In this document: piece by piece, positions 1-11,385 of the stretch
Position numbering within the stretch: position 1 is the stretch's first letter
Layout of the letters: every line of letters begins with the position of its first letter
Translations under genes and position numbers: made by a program
The notes under the pieces: model-generated
What the model was told of the DNA's origin: nothing
Seen by the model: the letters and a program-made list of their open reading frames with translations, nothing else
Database searches by the model: none
NCBI GenBank assembly: GCA_032718475.1
Contig: JAUCBJ010004973.1
Coordinates: 1 to 64,000, forward strand
Direction of reading: 5' to 3'
DNA length: 64,000 nucleotides
Origin: Nemertoderma westbladi
Taxonomy: Eukaryota > Xenacoelomorpha > Nemertodermatida > Nemertodermatidae

Positions 1-340
1 AAACGGTAGCTGTGTTTCCAACTAAGGGCTCCTGAAACGGTTGCTGTGTTTCCAACTAAGGGCTTCTGAAACGGTAGCTGTGTTTCCAACTAAGGGCTTC
101 TGAAACGGTAGCTGTGTTTCCAACTAAGGGCTCCTGAAACGGTAGCTGTGTTTCCAACTAAGGGCTCCTGAAACGGTAGCTGTGTTTCCAGCTAAGGGCT
201 CCTGAAACGGTAGCTGTGTTTCCAACTAAGGGCTCCTGAAACGGTTGCTGTGTTTCCAACTAAGGGCTTCTGAAACGGTAGCTGTGTTTCCAACTAAGGG
301 CTCCTGAAACGGTAGCTGTGTTTCCAACTAAGGGCTCCTA
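1..340. repeat. 34-bp minisatellite, about 10 copies
   Basis: Ten head-to-tail units of 34 bp, each starting at AAACGG and ending in CTCCTG or TTCTG. Units differ only by point changes such as GGTAGC versus GGTTGC. The array runs off the left edge of the window, so its true length is unknown. It shows no coding content. Confidence 0.95.
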
Positions 341-1269
341 AATGAGACCAAATTTAAGGGGAATCCAATATAAGCCGCGGAAGCCGCAGACAGTGACTTA
401 AAAGGGAGTGCTTTGGTATAGCAGACTGGTGGGTAGGACAATGCAATTAATATGTGTAAGTGAGATAAAGTTGACGGCCGATGCCCGAATGCTCTTTGAG
501 AAACGGGAGACGGTTCCGCAGACACTAGAGGAACTGCTTTCCTGAACTATAAAGTTTAGGCGCTATTCGCTCCCTACTATAAGGACACGTTCGTGGGGCC
601 ATCGCGCAGGACGAGGCTCAGTTATTAGATACAGATTAAAATTGAGCAATTCTATCCCAAAATCGGTACTTAAGAAATTTAAATAAATAATTAAGAAAAT
701 TTAACCAAAACGCCAATAAGAATAAATCAAAGAAGAGAGGAAAGACCCCCCCCCCCCCCCCTTGCTTCAACCGCCCTCTTAATCTGCACCACCCCAACCC
801 AAAGGAGCACAGAGGATTAATGAAAGGCAGATAAAACAAGCTGACTTTACCTTACACTACTGTAGTGCCTATATGTCCTAATGATGTAATTACCCGTTGC
901 CAAGTAGTGCTGAGGTGGTTGGACTATGGTTCCCAGCAGCGCCAGCAGATAGGCTATTCAATATGAATGAGGGAGCTGGAAGTATAGATATACGGTGGTA
1001 TTTTGATAACTTAATTACGTTTAGATCAATTAAAAACACATTTCTTAAAGCAAATCTCTTGAACTAATTAAAAACTATAATGGAATGGGTTTTGGGAAAT
1101 GCAGTTATATAATTTTGAATTATAATTATTTAAATCTTATACTAGAAAATAATTAATATCTTTCAAGAGGCAGGTTGAAATTGCTGATTTTACCCTAATC
1201 AACTTAATTAACTAATTAACTGCTATTATCCTAGCTTCTCGAAGGCCACACGGAGATTCAACTTGTAAA
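341..1269. other. Unassigned AT-rich spacer with a MITE-end fragment
   Basis: No gene is supported here. Around 590-625 there is a short match (TTCGTGGGG..CGCGCAG) to the left end of the MITE family seen intact at 16175 and 28183. A poly-C run lies at 746-761. The remainder is AT-rich sequence without recognisable domains on either strand. Confidence 0.5.
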
Positions 1270-1615
1270 ATTTCTAAACTTTGGCCAGACTACATGTGTA
1301 CCAAGTCACCCCGGATCCCATATCCCGGAAAACGACCAGTAGGAAGCACCTCTACTCGTTCACCGCAATCGAATATTAAATGTTTCTTTGCAAACGCGCG
1401 TTCAATACGTAGTCTACACAAATATGGCGACCTACAATCGCGAATTGGTTCATTTAATTATGATATTGTTGGTCTATGCGAGACTCATCTCACACCTGAC
1501 GACGAGGACTCTCTACTCTTGGGCGAGTTTAAAGATGATTATAAACTTTATCGAAAGGATCGACCATACGTGTGGCGGGGGTGTTGCGATCATTTGTAAA
1601 AATAATCTTCAACCA

Positions 1616-2853
1616 GGTGTTCGGACACTTCCCCCCCGGACACTTCCACCCCGGACAGTTCCCCCCCCCCCCCCCCCCCCCCCCCGCTCAAGTAGGACAC
1701 TTCCCCCCCGGACACTTCCCCCCCGGACACTTCCCCCCAGACACCCCCCCCCCCCCCCCCCCCCCCCCCGACTGTTCTTAACTTCGCACATTCGTATTTT
1801 TCATTTTGTAAGGTAAACGGACCGCTTGTATCCAGACAAGTTGTATCCAATTTTCCTTTCGTAGCTCAGAAAGTGATCTTTTGCATCCCGATTTTACATT
1901 TTATATCCAAGTTTTATTTATGGGTTTTATCAATGCAATTACATCGTATTGTTTGCTAATCTTTAAACAATTAATTAGATGACCTATAAATTCCATCCCC
2001 CGAATGATATACTGTTTTTATTAACTATAGAATTATAATAATTAATTGTTTTAATTATAGGTATTATTATGTAATAGTCTTCTTCAAATTGTAGCAGATG
2101 GGGATGAATATTATTGTTGCAATCAAAATTATACCTCTCCAGGGTAAAATCGACATGCGTCGACCTGTATTCTGTGTTCAGCATTACATATTGATATACA
2201 TATTACTATAAATACTATATATATAGATATTATACACACTACATATTAAATTTCCTGGTTACTTGCAATATTTTTAATAGGATTTTGTTGAATTATATAA
2301 TATTGTAGTAATTTATATATTAATTTGGTTAACATTCAATACAGCTCCTACTTTAGGCTTAGTCAATTTATTATCTGATGATACAAACATGAATTGATTA
2401 TTTCAAAACGGTCTCAAAGTCTTTCACCACGGGCACACAGGGAAATGCGGGGTTTGGGGGCAGCAGCGACAAAAGAACGGGGGTTTGGGGGCGGCAGCCC
2501 CCTAGAAAAGAAGCGGGGGTTTGGGGGCGGCAGCCTCCAACAAAAGAAGCGGGGGTTTGGGGGCGGCAGCCTCCAATAAAAGAAGCGGGGGTTGGGGGCG
2601 GCAGCCCCCAATTAAAAGAAAAACAAACAAAATTTGACTATAAAAATGTTTCTTTTATAATTTTGAAAAAACTTGTCTAGATACAACTTGTCCTGTAACC
2701 ATCTTTAACTTTTGTTTATTGCTTTGATGCACCCAGATTAATTTTAACACTTTAACTGGGGGGGGAAGTGTCCGGGGGGAAGTGTCCTACTTGGGCGGGG
2801 GAAAGTGTCCGGGGGGGGGGGGGGACTGTCCGGGGGGAAAGTGTCCTAGATCC
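1616..2853. mobile_element. C-rich terminal-inverted-repeat element inserted in the LINE
   Basis: The segment interrupts the LINE endonuclease. Its left end (1616-1770) is built from GGACACTTCCCCCC-type repeats with long C runs. Its right end (2757-2853) is the same motif in reverse complement (GGGGGGAAGTGTCC), so the ends can pair. Homology goes deeper: AGACAAGTTGTATC near 1837-1850 is mirrored by GATACAACTTGTCC near 2680-2695. Flanks read CTTCAACCA (1607-1615) and CTGCAACCA (2854-2862), a likely 9-bp target duplication with one mismatch; removing the insert restores a continuous LINE reading frame. No transposase is visible, so it is a foldback or MITE-like non-autonomous element. Confidence 0.65.
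2455..2612. repeat. 36-bp G-rich repeat, about 4 units, inside the TIR element
   Basis: Units containing GGGGGTTTGGGGGCGGCAGC recur every 36 bp (for example 2513 and 2549). The closely spaced G runs could form G-quadruplexes on the + strand. The short ORFs across it are repeat artefacts. Confidence 0.85.
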
Positions 2854-3792
2854 CTGCAACCAACCCTGGTAGCTATCCCTCAACGTTACAATAGCATAGA
2901 GTGTGTATCCGTTGACATAAATACTGTAGAAAAATGTCGTATTGTCTACCATGAAATGCATCAGTACTTGAATCTAGTTAACAGACTTATGAGTGAAATT
3001 AGCGAGGTACCCCAACCAGTTTTCATTATGGGTGACTTCAGTTTTGGTGCTATTAATTGGTCAGATCTAAACAAAAGGCCAAACTCACAATGTGATAAAT
3101 TTATTAATGCAGTTTCAGCATCAAACTTATGCCAATTAATTGACTTTACAACCCGTGATGATGCAATACTAGACTTGTTGTTGTGTAATGATCCATTTCT
3201 AATTGGGGATGTTCAATGTGAAGTGTGAACCTCCAATTGGAAATAGCACCGTAAACTCGACTATTCAAAAACCGAGCGACCATCGAGGGTTTTCTTTTAG
3301 TATTAATAATTGTCTTTTTAATAATTCTGAGACCCATGGACCACCACCGATTAGATATAATTTTGTTAAAATGGATCAGGTAGGTATCAAAGACAGTTTG
3401 AATAACATTAACTGGGAAAATGAATTTTCCAATTGTGATAACAACATAAATTCGATGAGTGATATATTCTATGGAACATTAAACAATCTCTTTGAGAAGT
3501 TTGTACCTAAATATATACCAAATAAAAATAAAAACCGCCCACCCCTGCATATCCGAAAATTGCAGGCTTCTAAGCGGTTGTTGTGGCGTAAAAAGAATAA
3601 TTCCGTAACAGATTTACGTGCTTATAGACGTGTTTGTTTTATTTGTGTAAAAGCCATTCGCGATTTTCATATGCAAAAAGAAATTAAAGTCCTTACTGGG
3701 TCTTGTAAAAAAGCATTCTATAAATATGCGAAGAACAGAGTTTCTAGTCGACCATCAGTTTCAACTCTTAAAAGAGCTGATGGGGGTCATTA

Positions 3793-4095
3793 GCTGAAAC
3801 AGATATAGAAAAATGCGAATGACTGAACGAGCAATTTTCGTTAAATTTCATTAACATTTGGCTGAGTTATTAACGTTTAAAATTGGACACAACAGAACAA
3901 CAGATCGACAGAACAACAGATCAACAGAACAACAGATCGACAGATCAACAGAACAACAGATCGACAGAACAACAGAACAACAGATCGACAGATCAACAGA
4001 ACAACAGATCGACAGATCAACAGAACAACAGACACACCGATTGAGTTAGTGGTACCTGTATGCTAAGCTCGCTTACTTTCGTCGCTCGCCCCACA
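3793..4095. mobile_element. MITE-family fragment with internal hexamer-like repeat
   Basis: The right end, ATGCTAAGCTCGCTTACTTT..GCTCGCCCCAC (about 4060-4093), matches the right end of the MITE at 16175-16500. The middle (3893-4032) is an irregular tandem of ACAGAACAACAGATCG motifs, comparable to the GAC trinucleotide tract in the same place in the other copies. The left terminus is not clear; the fragment abuts the LINE on its left and hAT sequence on its right. Confidence 0.55.
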
Positions 4096-4688
4096 ACCCT
4101 TTCCCTCGGTCAGTTCCGGGTAGTGTTGCTTCATGTGAGCGAAGTTTCAGTAAATTTAAGTATTTAAAAAAATATTTAAGAAGTACAATGTCTGAAGACC
4201 GGTTATCAAACTTGGCAATTCAATATCTTTTCGGAACAGAATTCCAGAAAAGAAATATTTTAATTTTTAATTTCAATTGTTTTGTCAAAAATTATATTGT
4301 GTATTAAATAATTGTAATTTTTTATCAACTGAAACCAGACAATAATTAATTTCTTGATAATGAAACATTTATTTTCCAATCCCTTTCTCTCGTATCTGTG
4401 ATTGAATTTCCCGCGAATTCAAGTATTTAATAAACGCGATGTACTTTTTATTACATTGGTTTATATCTTGAAACACTTGGTTTCAAATTGTTACATGTAG
4501 TTACTGAATGTTTCAAACTATGTAGTGTATGTATGTATATAACCGAATTATTATATTATTTTAGAACCAAATTTAATATATTTTTTTAAATAATTGTTGG
4601 ATTTTTTTATGGGGCAGTGGGGGGGGGGGGGGGGGGGGGGAAATTCCATATTGTCCCCCGGGCGCTTGAAACCATTGCGACGCCACTG
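4096..4688 (+). mobile_element. 3' end of a hAT DNA transposon
   Basis: The segment contains the transposase C-terminus (separate entry), about 300 bp of AT-rich 3' sequence with a poly-G run at 4618-4640, and ends CGACGCCACTG at 4678-4688. The reverse complement, CAGTGGCGTCG, has the CAGTGGCG-type terminus common in animal hAT elements. The 5' half is absent, replaced by the MITE fragment and the LINE. Confidence 0.6.
4113..4307 (+). pseudogene. hAT transposase C-terminal dimerisation domain, fragment
   Basis: The open frame reads SVASCERSFSKFKYLKKYLR followed by STMSEDRLSNLAIQYL and ends at a stop at 4305-4307. The pattern (S-V-A-S-C-E-R-S-F-S-K-x-K, then L-R-S-x-M-x-x-x-R-L-x-x-L-A) is the signature of the hAT-family C-terminal dimerisation region, as in ZMYM/TTF-type domesticated transposases. 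The catalytic core and DNA-binding domain are missing, so it cannot encode an active transposase. The short open frame within clear transposon ends argues for a transposon remnant rather than a host gene. Confidence 0.8.
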
Positions 4689-4960
4689 TACCGTATATAT
4701 ACCGCAATGTCAACCATTGCGTAAGTAGACGTCGTGTGGAGAGATTTCATGGAATATTGAAAGGTTCTGGTTTGGAAACTTTGTTATCTAACTGGCTTAT
4801 ATGAACATTTTTCCAGAGTGCTGTAGGTTGGGTGAACCTTCCCATCTCACCATCCTGCCTCCCCATCAACCTCCACATCCATCTCCCCATCTATGGACTG
4901 ACTTCCGGTTAACTGTCGACCCACGGCGATGTCTATAATCGTTGTTAATGATGCAGACTG
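4689..4960. other. Unassigned spacer
   Basis: There is no coding or RNA feature. A CT-rich stretch (4850-4900) containing CCATCT/CCTCCC motifs leads into the 40-bp satellite array. Confidence 0.4.
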
Positions 4961-7900
4961 ATGAAAGAGTCCACTCTGACCTGATTACACTCGGTTTGTA
5001 CTGAAAGAGTCCTATCTGACCTGATTACACTCGGTTTGTACTGAAAGAGTCCTATCTGACCTGATTACACTCGGTTTGTACTGAAAGAGTCCTATCTGAC
5101 CTGATTACACTCGGTTTGTACTGAAAGAGTCCTATCTGACCTGATTACACTCGGTTTGTACTGAAAGAGTCCTATCTGACCTGATTACACTCGGTTTGTA
5201 CTGAAAGAGTCCTATCTGACCTGATTACACTCGGTTTGTACTGAAAGAGTCCTATCTGACCTGATTACACTCGGTTTGTACTGAAAGAGTCCTATCTGAC
5301 CTGATTACACTCGGTTTGTACTGAAAGAGTCCTATCTGACCTGATTACACTCGGTTTGTACTGAAAGAGTCCCATCTGACCTGATTACACTCGGTTTGTA
5401 CTGAAAGAGTCCTATCTGACCTGATTACACTCGGTTTGTACTGAAAGAGTCCTATCTGACCTGATTACACTCGGTTTGTACTGAAAGAGTCCTATCTGAC
5501 CTGATTACACTCGGTTTGTACTGAAAGAGTCCTATCTGACCTGATTACACTCGGTTTGTACTGAAAGAGTCCTATCTGACCTGATTACACTCGGTTTGTA
5601 CTGAAAGAGTCCTATTTGATCTGATTACACTCGGTTTGTACTGAAAGAGTCCTATCTGACCTGATTACACTCGGTTTGTACTGAAAGAGTCCTATCTGAC
5701 CTGATTACACTCGGTTTGTACTGAAAGAGTCCTATTTGATCTGATTACACTCGGTTTGTACTGAAAGAGTCCTATCTGACCTGATTACACTCGGTTTGTA
5801 CTGAAAGAGTCCTATCTGACCTGATTACACTCGGTTTGTACTGAAAGAGTCCTATCTGACCTGATTACACTCGGTTTGTACTGAAAGAGTCCTATCTGAC
5901 CTGATTACACCCGGTTTGTACTGAAAGAGTCCTATCTGACCTGATTACACTCGGTTTGTACTGAAAGAGTCCTACCTGACCTGATTACACTCGGTTTGTA
6001 CTGAAAGAGTCCTATCTGACCTGATTACACTCGGTTTGTACTGAAAGAGTCCTATCTGATCTGATTACACTCGGTTTGTACTGAAAGAGTCCTATCTGAC
6101 CTGATTACACTCGGTTTGTACTGAAAGAGTCCTACCTGACCTGATTACACTCGGTTTGTACTGAAAGAGTCCTATCTGACCTGATTACACTCGGTTTGTA
6201 CTGAAAGAGTCCTATCTGACCTGATTACACTCGGTTTGTACTGAAAGAGTCCTATCTGACCTGATTACACTCGGTTTGTACTGAAAGAGTCCTACCTGAC
6301 CTGATTACACTCGGTTTGTACTGAAAGAGTCCAATCTGACCTGATTACACTCGGTTTGTACTGAAAGAGTCCTATCTGACCTGATTACACTCGGTTTGTA
6401 CTGAAAGAGTCCTATCTGACCTGATTACACTCGGTTTGTACTTAAAGAGTCCTATCTGACCTGATTACACTCGGTTTGTACTGAAAGAGTCCTATCTGAC
6501 CTGATTACACTCGGTTTGTACTGAAAGAGTCCTATCTGACCTGATTACACTCGGTTTGTACTGAAAGAGTCCTATCTGACCTGATTACACTCGGTTTGTA
6601 CTGAAAGAGTCCTACCTGACCTGATTACACTCGGTTTGTACTGAAAGAGTCCAATCTGACCTGATTACACTCGGTTTGTACTGAAAGAGTCCTACCTGAC
6701 CTGATTACACTCGGTTTGTACTGAAAGAGTCATATCTGACCTGATTACACTCGGTTTGTACTGAAAGAGTCCTATCTGACCTGATTACACTCGGTTTGTA
6801 CTTAAAGAGTCCTATCTGACCTGATTACACTCGGTTTGTACTGAAAGAGTCCTATCTGACCTGATTACACTCGGTTTGTACTGAAAGAGTCCTATCTGAC
6901 CTGATTACACTCGGTTTGTACTGAAAGAGTCCTATCTGACCTGATTACACTCGGTTTGTACTGAAAGAGTCCACTCTGACCTGATTACACTCGGTTTGTA
7001 CTGAAAGAGTCCTATCTGACCTGATTACACTCGGTTTGTACTGAAAGAGTCCCATCTGACCTGATTACACTCGGTTTGTACTGAAAGAGTCCTACCTGAC
7101 CTGATTACACTCGGTTTGTACTGAAAGAGTCCTCTGACCTGATTACACTCGGTTTGTACTGAAAGAGTCCTACCTGACCTGATTACACTCGGTTTGTACT
7201 GAAAGAGTCCTACCTGACCTGATTACACTCGGTTTGTACTGAAAGAGTCCTATCTGACCTGATTACACTCGGTTTGTACTGAAAGAGTCCTATCTGACCT
7301 GATTACACTCGGTTTGTACTGAAAGAGTCCTATCTGACCTGATTACACTCGGTTTGTACTGAAAGAGTCCCATCTGACCTGATTACACTCGGTTTGTACT
7401 GAAAGAGTCCTATCTGACCTGATTACACTCGGTTTGTACTGAAAGAGTCCCATCTGACCTGATTACACTCGGTTTGTACTGAAAGAGTCCTATCTGACCT
7501 GATTACACTCGGTTTGTACTGAAAGAGTCCTATCTGACCTGATTACACTCGGTTTGTACTGAAAGAGTCCTACCTGACCTGATTACACTCGGTTTGTACT
7601 GAAAGAGTCCTATCTGACCTGATTACACTCGGTTTGTACTGAAAGAGTCCTACCTGACCTGATTACACTCGGTTTGTACTGAAAGAGTCCTATCTGACCT
7701 GATTACACTCGGTTTGTACTGAAAGAGTCCTATCTGACCTGATTACACTCGGTTTGTACTGAAAGAGTCCTATCTGACCTGATTACACTCGGTTTGTACT
7801 GAAAGAGTCCTACCTGACCTGATTACACTCGGTTTGTACTGAAAGAGTCCTATCTGACCTGATTACACTCGGTTTGTACTGAAAGAGTCCTATCTGACCT

Positions 7901-8140
7901 GATTACACTCGGTTTGTACTGAAAGAGTCCTATCTGACCTGATTACACTCGGTTTGTACTGAAAGAGTCCTATCTGACCTGATTACACTCGGTTTGTACT
8001 GAAAGAGTCCTATCTGACCTGATTACACTCGGTTTGTACTGAAAGAGTCCTATCTGACCTGATTACACTCGGTTTGTACTGAAAGAGTCCTATCTGACCT
8101 GATTACACTCGGTTTGTACTGAAAGAGTCCTATCTGACCT
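4961..8140. repeat. 40-bp satellite array, about 79 copies
   Basis: Highly homogeneous head-to-tail 40-bp units, each containing CTGAAAGAGTCC and ACACTCGGTTTGTA. Most differences fall in one hypervariable spot after GAGTCC (TAT, TAC, CAT, ACT, AAT). One unit near 7132 has lost 2 bp, which shifts the register of the rest. Two different variant units (TTTGAT) recur 120 bp apart near 5610 and 5730, indicating duplication of multi-unit blocks. The unit length is not a multiple of three and no ORF crosses it. Confidence 0.97.
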
Positions 8141-9041
8141 ATCGTTATTGGGGTTTAGTGAGCAGCAACTACAATTTATTCCCTTTTAATCATTTTGCCA
8201 AATTTTTTAAATTCTATCCCTGTTGTCAATCACCATAATACAATGGATAGTTTATATGATGGCTGTAATTGTTGTATCGATGTCTGGCTGTGGTGAATGA
8301 CAGATAACTTTTAGTTGCTACTGTACATCACATTCCAACTAAAAGCGCAGCTGGGTATAAACTTGGCCCTATGGGGAGAACGTGTAAAGGTTAAACGAGT
8401 TAGCCCTGGGACATCCAACCACCCCAGTCACAATCCACGCATGGTAGGTCATTCACTGACAAAAAATGGAATGTTGGTTTAGTTATATGAGCAGTTATTA
8501 CCAAGCTCACAATTATTAATAATAATTACCGTGCGTATTCAGAATTCACATTATTAAACTTGTTGTTTCTTTTGTTAGACAATTTAAATATTTCATAATT
8601 GCGTAAGTAATATGATGTAAATGTTTATTATGTATAACTTTATACAACTGGTCACTTTCTACAACGGATTCCAAAGCTTTACGAGACGTCTGTGATACCC
8701 ATAGCTCACTATAGGTGTCTGCCAATCACATTATGTGATTTCTTGTAGAAGTTTAGTATATTTACTGTTTTAGTTTTGGACGGATCCAGCAGAACTGGAT
8801 GTCGGTCCTTATTTCTCACACGTGTTGGGGTGTTTGTGTGTTTGTTTGTGTGTGTGTTTGTTTGTTTGTGTGCTTGTTTGTTTGTGCACACAACTTCTTG
8901 CAGTTAATGTTGATGGAATTGGATGAAACTTTGACGATAGGTTCATTATCGGACCTAGTTATGTATGCAAGGTTTTGGTCCAATGTTTCGTTATTAGCTT
9001 CCCTGCATAGGCGTGTAATTTATTACAACAATAATAATTGT
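8141..9041. other. Unassigned spacer with GT-rich microsatellite
   Basis: Mostly AT-rich. A GTGTTTGTTTGT microsatellite lies at 8816-8886. The short ORFs on both strands here follow that simple repeat and are not credible genes. Confidence 0.5.
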
Positions 9042-9080
9042 ATGTATTGTACAGATGGCACTACCATCTGTACAATACAT
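9042..9080. other. Perfect 17-bp hairpin with 5-nt loop
   Basis: Arm 1, ATGTATTGTACAGATGG (9042-9058), is exactly complementary to arm 2 (9064-9080) across the loop CACTA. The stem is too short for a typical animal pre-miRNA. It could be a cruciform-forming palindrome or a small foldback remnant. Confidence 0.85.
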
Positions 9081-9204
9081 GTTACTTTTCCCAATGTTTA
9101 GTTTTTCGTTATTAGGCTGTGCTGCACAGGCATATTGATAGCAATTGATCCATCCATTATTCCCAGCTCGCTGGCATGCTTGTTTAAGTATTAATTATTT
9201 ATCT

Positions 9205-9253
9205 CACGGGAAATAAAGTATATATTTAATTCGGGAAACAATTATTTCCCGTG
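9205..9253. other. 12-bp inverted repeat
   Basis: CACGGGAAATAA (9205-9216) and TTATTTCCCGTG (9242-9253) are perfect complements with a 25-nt loop. The function is unknown; it may be an old terminal inverted repeat. Confidence 0.7.
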
Positions 9254-11069
9254 GGTTATTTATTATTTACAGAATTTGTAAACTGAGTTATAATCCCTTT
9301 CTTTATGCTTATGGTAGGCTGCCTGCCTAGGCCTCCCTCAATACAGTATATATACTGTATATACTTGTTTTGGAAAATATACATTATTCAGATAGGGGGG
9401 GGGGGGAACTGAACGTAATAATAATTCATCCCTTTCCAGGGGAAATTCGACGCAAATAACAGCTGATTACTCTCAAAAATAAAACTTAACCGGTTATATT
9501 TTGTTTAGTTTATTCTTTTGGTTAAAATAAAGTCCCACTGTAACCTGCTCCTTTCCCTAAATTGAGAATTTAACACTGAGGCGGGATATTAATTCGCCAA
9601 GGCGGGTTTTGAGTCCAGTTTCCCTCCCTGTCTCACATTATATTATATATAATATAATGTAAATATTCCAAAACAATTTGGACCGATACGACAACAAAAT
9701 ATAAACTCTCGGCTGCGTAGGACTTGATCATAATTGGTAAGATTCTTACTTTAAGGTTGATTATGATGTTGATGGTGCAATTGTTCGTTTTCTCTGGAGT
9801 TTTTTGGTAGGCCATTAATCGCGATCCTTAAATATCTTTACCAGCGTGTGTCGGCCTTCAAAATTGTATATTTTATGAATATTGCAGTTCTTCGGTAGAA
9901 ACCATACCATCAGTGGGCTACACATCTAACTCATTCACCACGCTTTATGTTGAGCCAAGGTTAATAGATGAAAGGGAGGTGGCAATGTGTGTAACTGATT
10001 GGCCAACAACCAACTAATAAGGGCATGCCAGCGAAATATCATCACATAACAGGCTAATCCATCTGTTTACAATAGAAGTAGCTTCAGTTGCATGTCTCAT
10101 TTATTCCCACTAAGCGAAATTTTATTTGTCATAAATTATATCAATCTTCATACGCCGATGTCTTGGAATATAGTGTCTTCATTTAGGTATCTGTCCACCT
10201 CCCAAAAAATATATTTTTTCGGCAAATCTTAAAGAGATTGCATGAAGTTAATAACGGCCTGGCGCTGACCTTTGGTCTATTCGTAGCTCTATTAGTAGCA
10301 GAATACCCAAATATTAATGTTTTCTAGTTGCTGTTTGATGGAGACAAATATGGCGAATTTGCAGGATTTCCCGGGAATGATTTCACAGACTTAATTAATT
10401 TTCTGTTATATTTGACTCATTATGGGTTTCGTTTGAAGGGAATTTTCGGGATGAAAGTTAAAATCTTCTTCACAGTGAATTTCAAGATTTCACACCTAAT
10501 GGCAAATAAACTCCATCGTATCGGTGAAAGGTTTCCTTATTAAAACACGGGTTCTCATCAGCAATGCTGCATTGCTTGTGGTCCGTGCAGCACCGACCAT
10601 TGGACCTATGGTAACAATATTGTGATGACAACAAATATCACAAATGACAAGTTGTATAAATATGTGTTGAAACTTAAATCGTTGTGTCATCGTGGTTGAC
10701 ATTAGTAGATTTGTTCAATGGAACATCTTCTTGAAAAGGCCAATAGATTTTATGTATATTTACGTTTTACTAGCTTCTCTGTCATCTTAGCTTCACAAAA
10801 ATTCATGAAATACAATTAATGGCAAATAACTTCTCCAAAACACTGCATCAATAATCACAAATTATTGAATCCATACCAATTAACCAATTTCCTAATAAGG
10901 TTTTTTAACAACGTAAGATTAAAATTTAAATATTTTTCAAAATTTAAACGCACAATTTTTCTAAGATTGTTGTTAATGAATGTCTTAGAGTTTATATCCG
11001 AAAAGATGCTATGAGAGTAGGCTATGTATGCCTACCGGCTACCGCTAAACATTTGTAATTTGGAGACTG
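9254..11069. other. Unassigned AT-rich spacer
   Basis: Contains a short ATACAGTATATATACTGTAT palindrome near 9342, a poly-G run near 9397-9406 and a TATTATATATAATATA palindrome near 9638. Short ORFs at 9633-9815 (minus), 10328-10543 (+) and 10496-10702 (minus) show no recognisable motif and no exon-like boundaries. No gene is called. Confidence 0.45.
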
Positions 11070-11385
11070 AATGTCAGTCTCTGTCTTTCTTTGTTGAACC
11101 TCTTTAATTATCCTTCTCAGTGCCAGAATAGGCTCCCTGTTACCATGACCTTTGCGGAACCCATCATGGTTTCTAAGTAACAGTCTATCGATAGAATATA
11201 ATGTTAGGTTGCACTTCTTTGGAAACTGTGAGGACCAACTTACTGTATTTGTTTTCATTTCTTAGTAACCAGGACTCTCTCGTAACCAGGATTCTGTACT
11301 AGTCTATATGAACCCCAAATAGTCCAGGTGGTTCAAACTCAAAGACCTTACGTGGGACACCATCTATTTCAATATCTTTTTATTA
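11070..11385 (-). pseudogene. RTE-X-like LINE reverse transcriptase remnant
   Basis: On the minus strand, pieces match the better copy at 18989-21190: IDGVPRKVFEF corresponds to VDGVPPEVFKI, CNLTLY to GNLTLY, and GFRKGHGNREPILALRRII to the GFRKGRG..EPILALRRII block of the palm region. About 25 residues between LTLY and the GFRKG block are missing and stop codons interrupt the upstream part. It is an old, internally deleted copy with no flanking gene. Confidence 0.8.

Larger units (their letters stand above)
1270..3792 (+). pseudogene. CR1-like LINE ORF2 fragment (endonuclease), split by an insertion
   Basis: The first part (about 1294-1600) reads as the N-terminal half of an apurinic-like endonuclease of non-LTR retrotransposons, with NARSI near the start, DIVGLCETHL carrying the metal-binding Glu, and then GVAII after a frameshift in a G run near 1577. 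The second part (about 2863-3792) continues with PQPVFIMGDF, where MGDFSF replaces the usual GDFN, then a frameshift near 3215 and KPSDHRGFSF, the C-terminal SDH motif. A basic linker follows and the sequence stops before the reverse transcriptase. The two halves are separated by 1.24 kb of unrelated repeat-rich DNA. The element is non-functional: 3'-truncated, frameshifted and interrupted. Clade (CR1 versus Jockey-like) is inferred from motif style only. Confidence 0.8.

Noticed and set aside
4961-8140. CRISPR array
   Set aside because: Units are contiguous with no unique spacers, and the context is eukaryotic; the same holds for all other arrays here.
8709-9101. Short ORFs rich in Thr/Asn/Lys or Val/Cys
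   Set aside because: They read through the GT-rich microsatellite on opposite strands.
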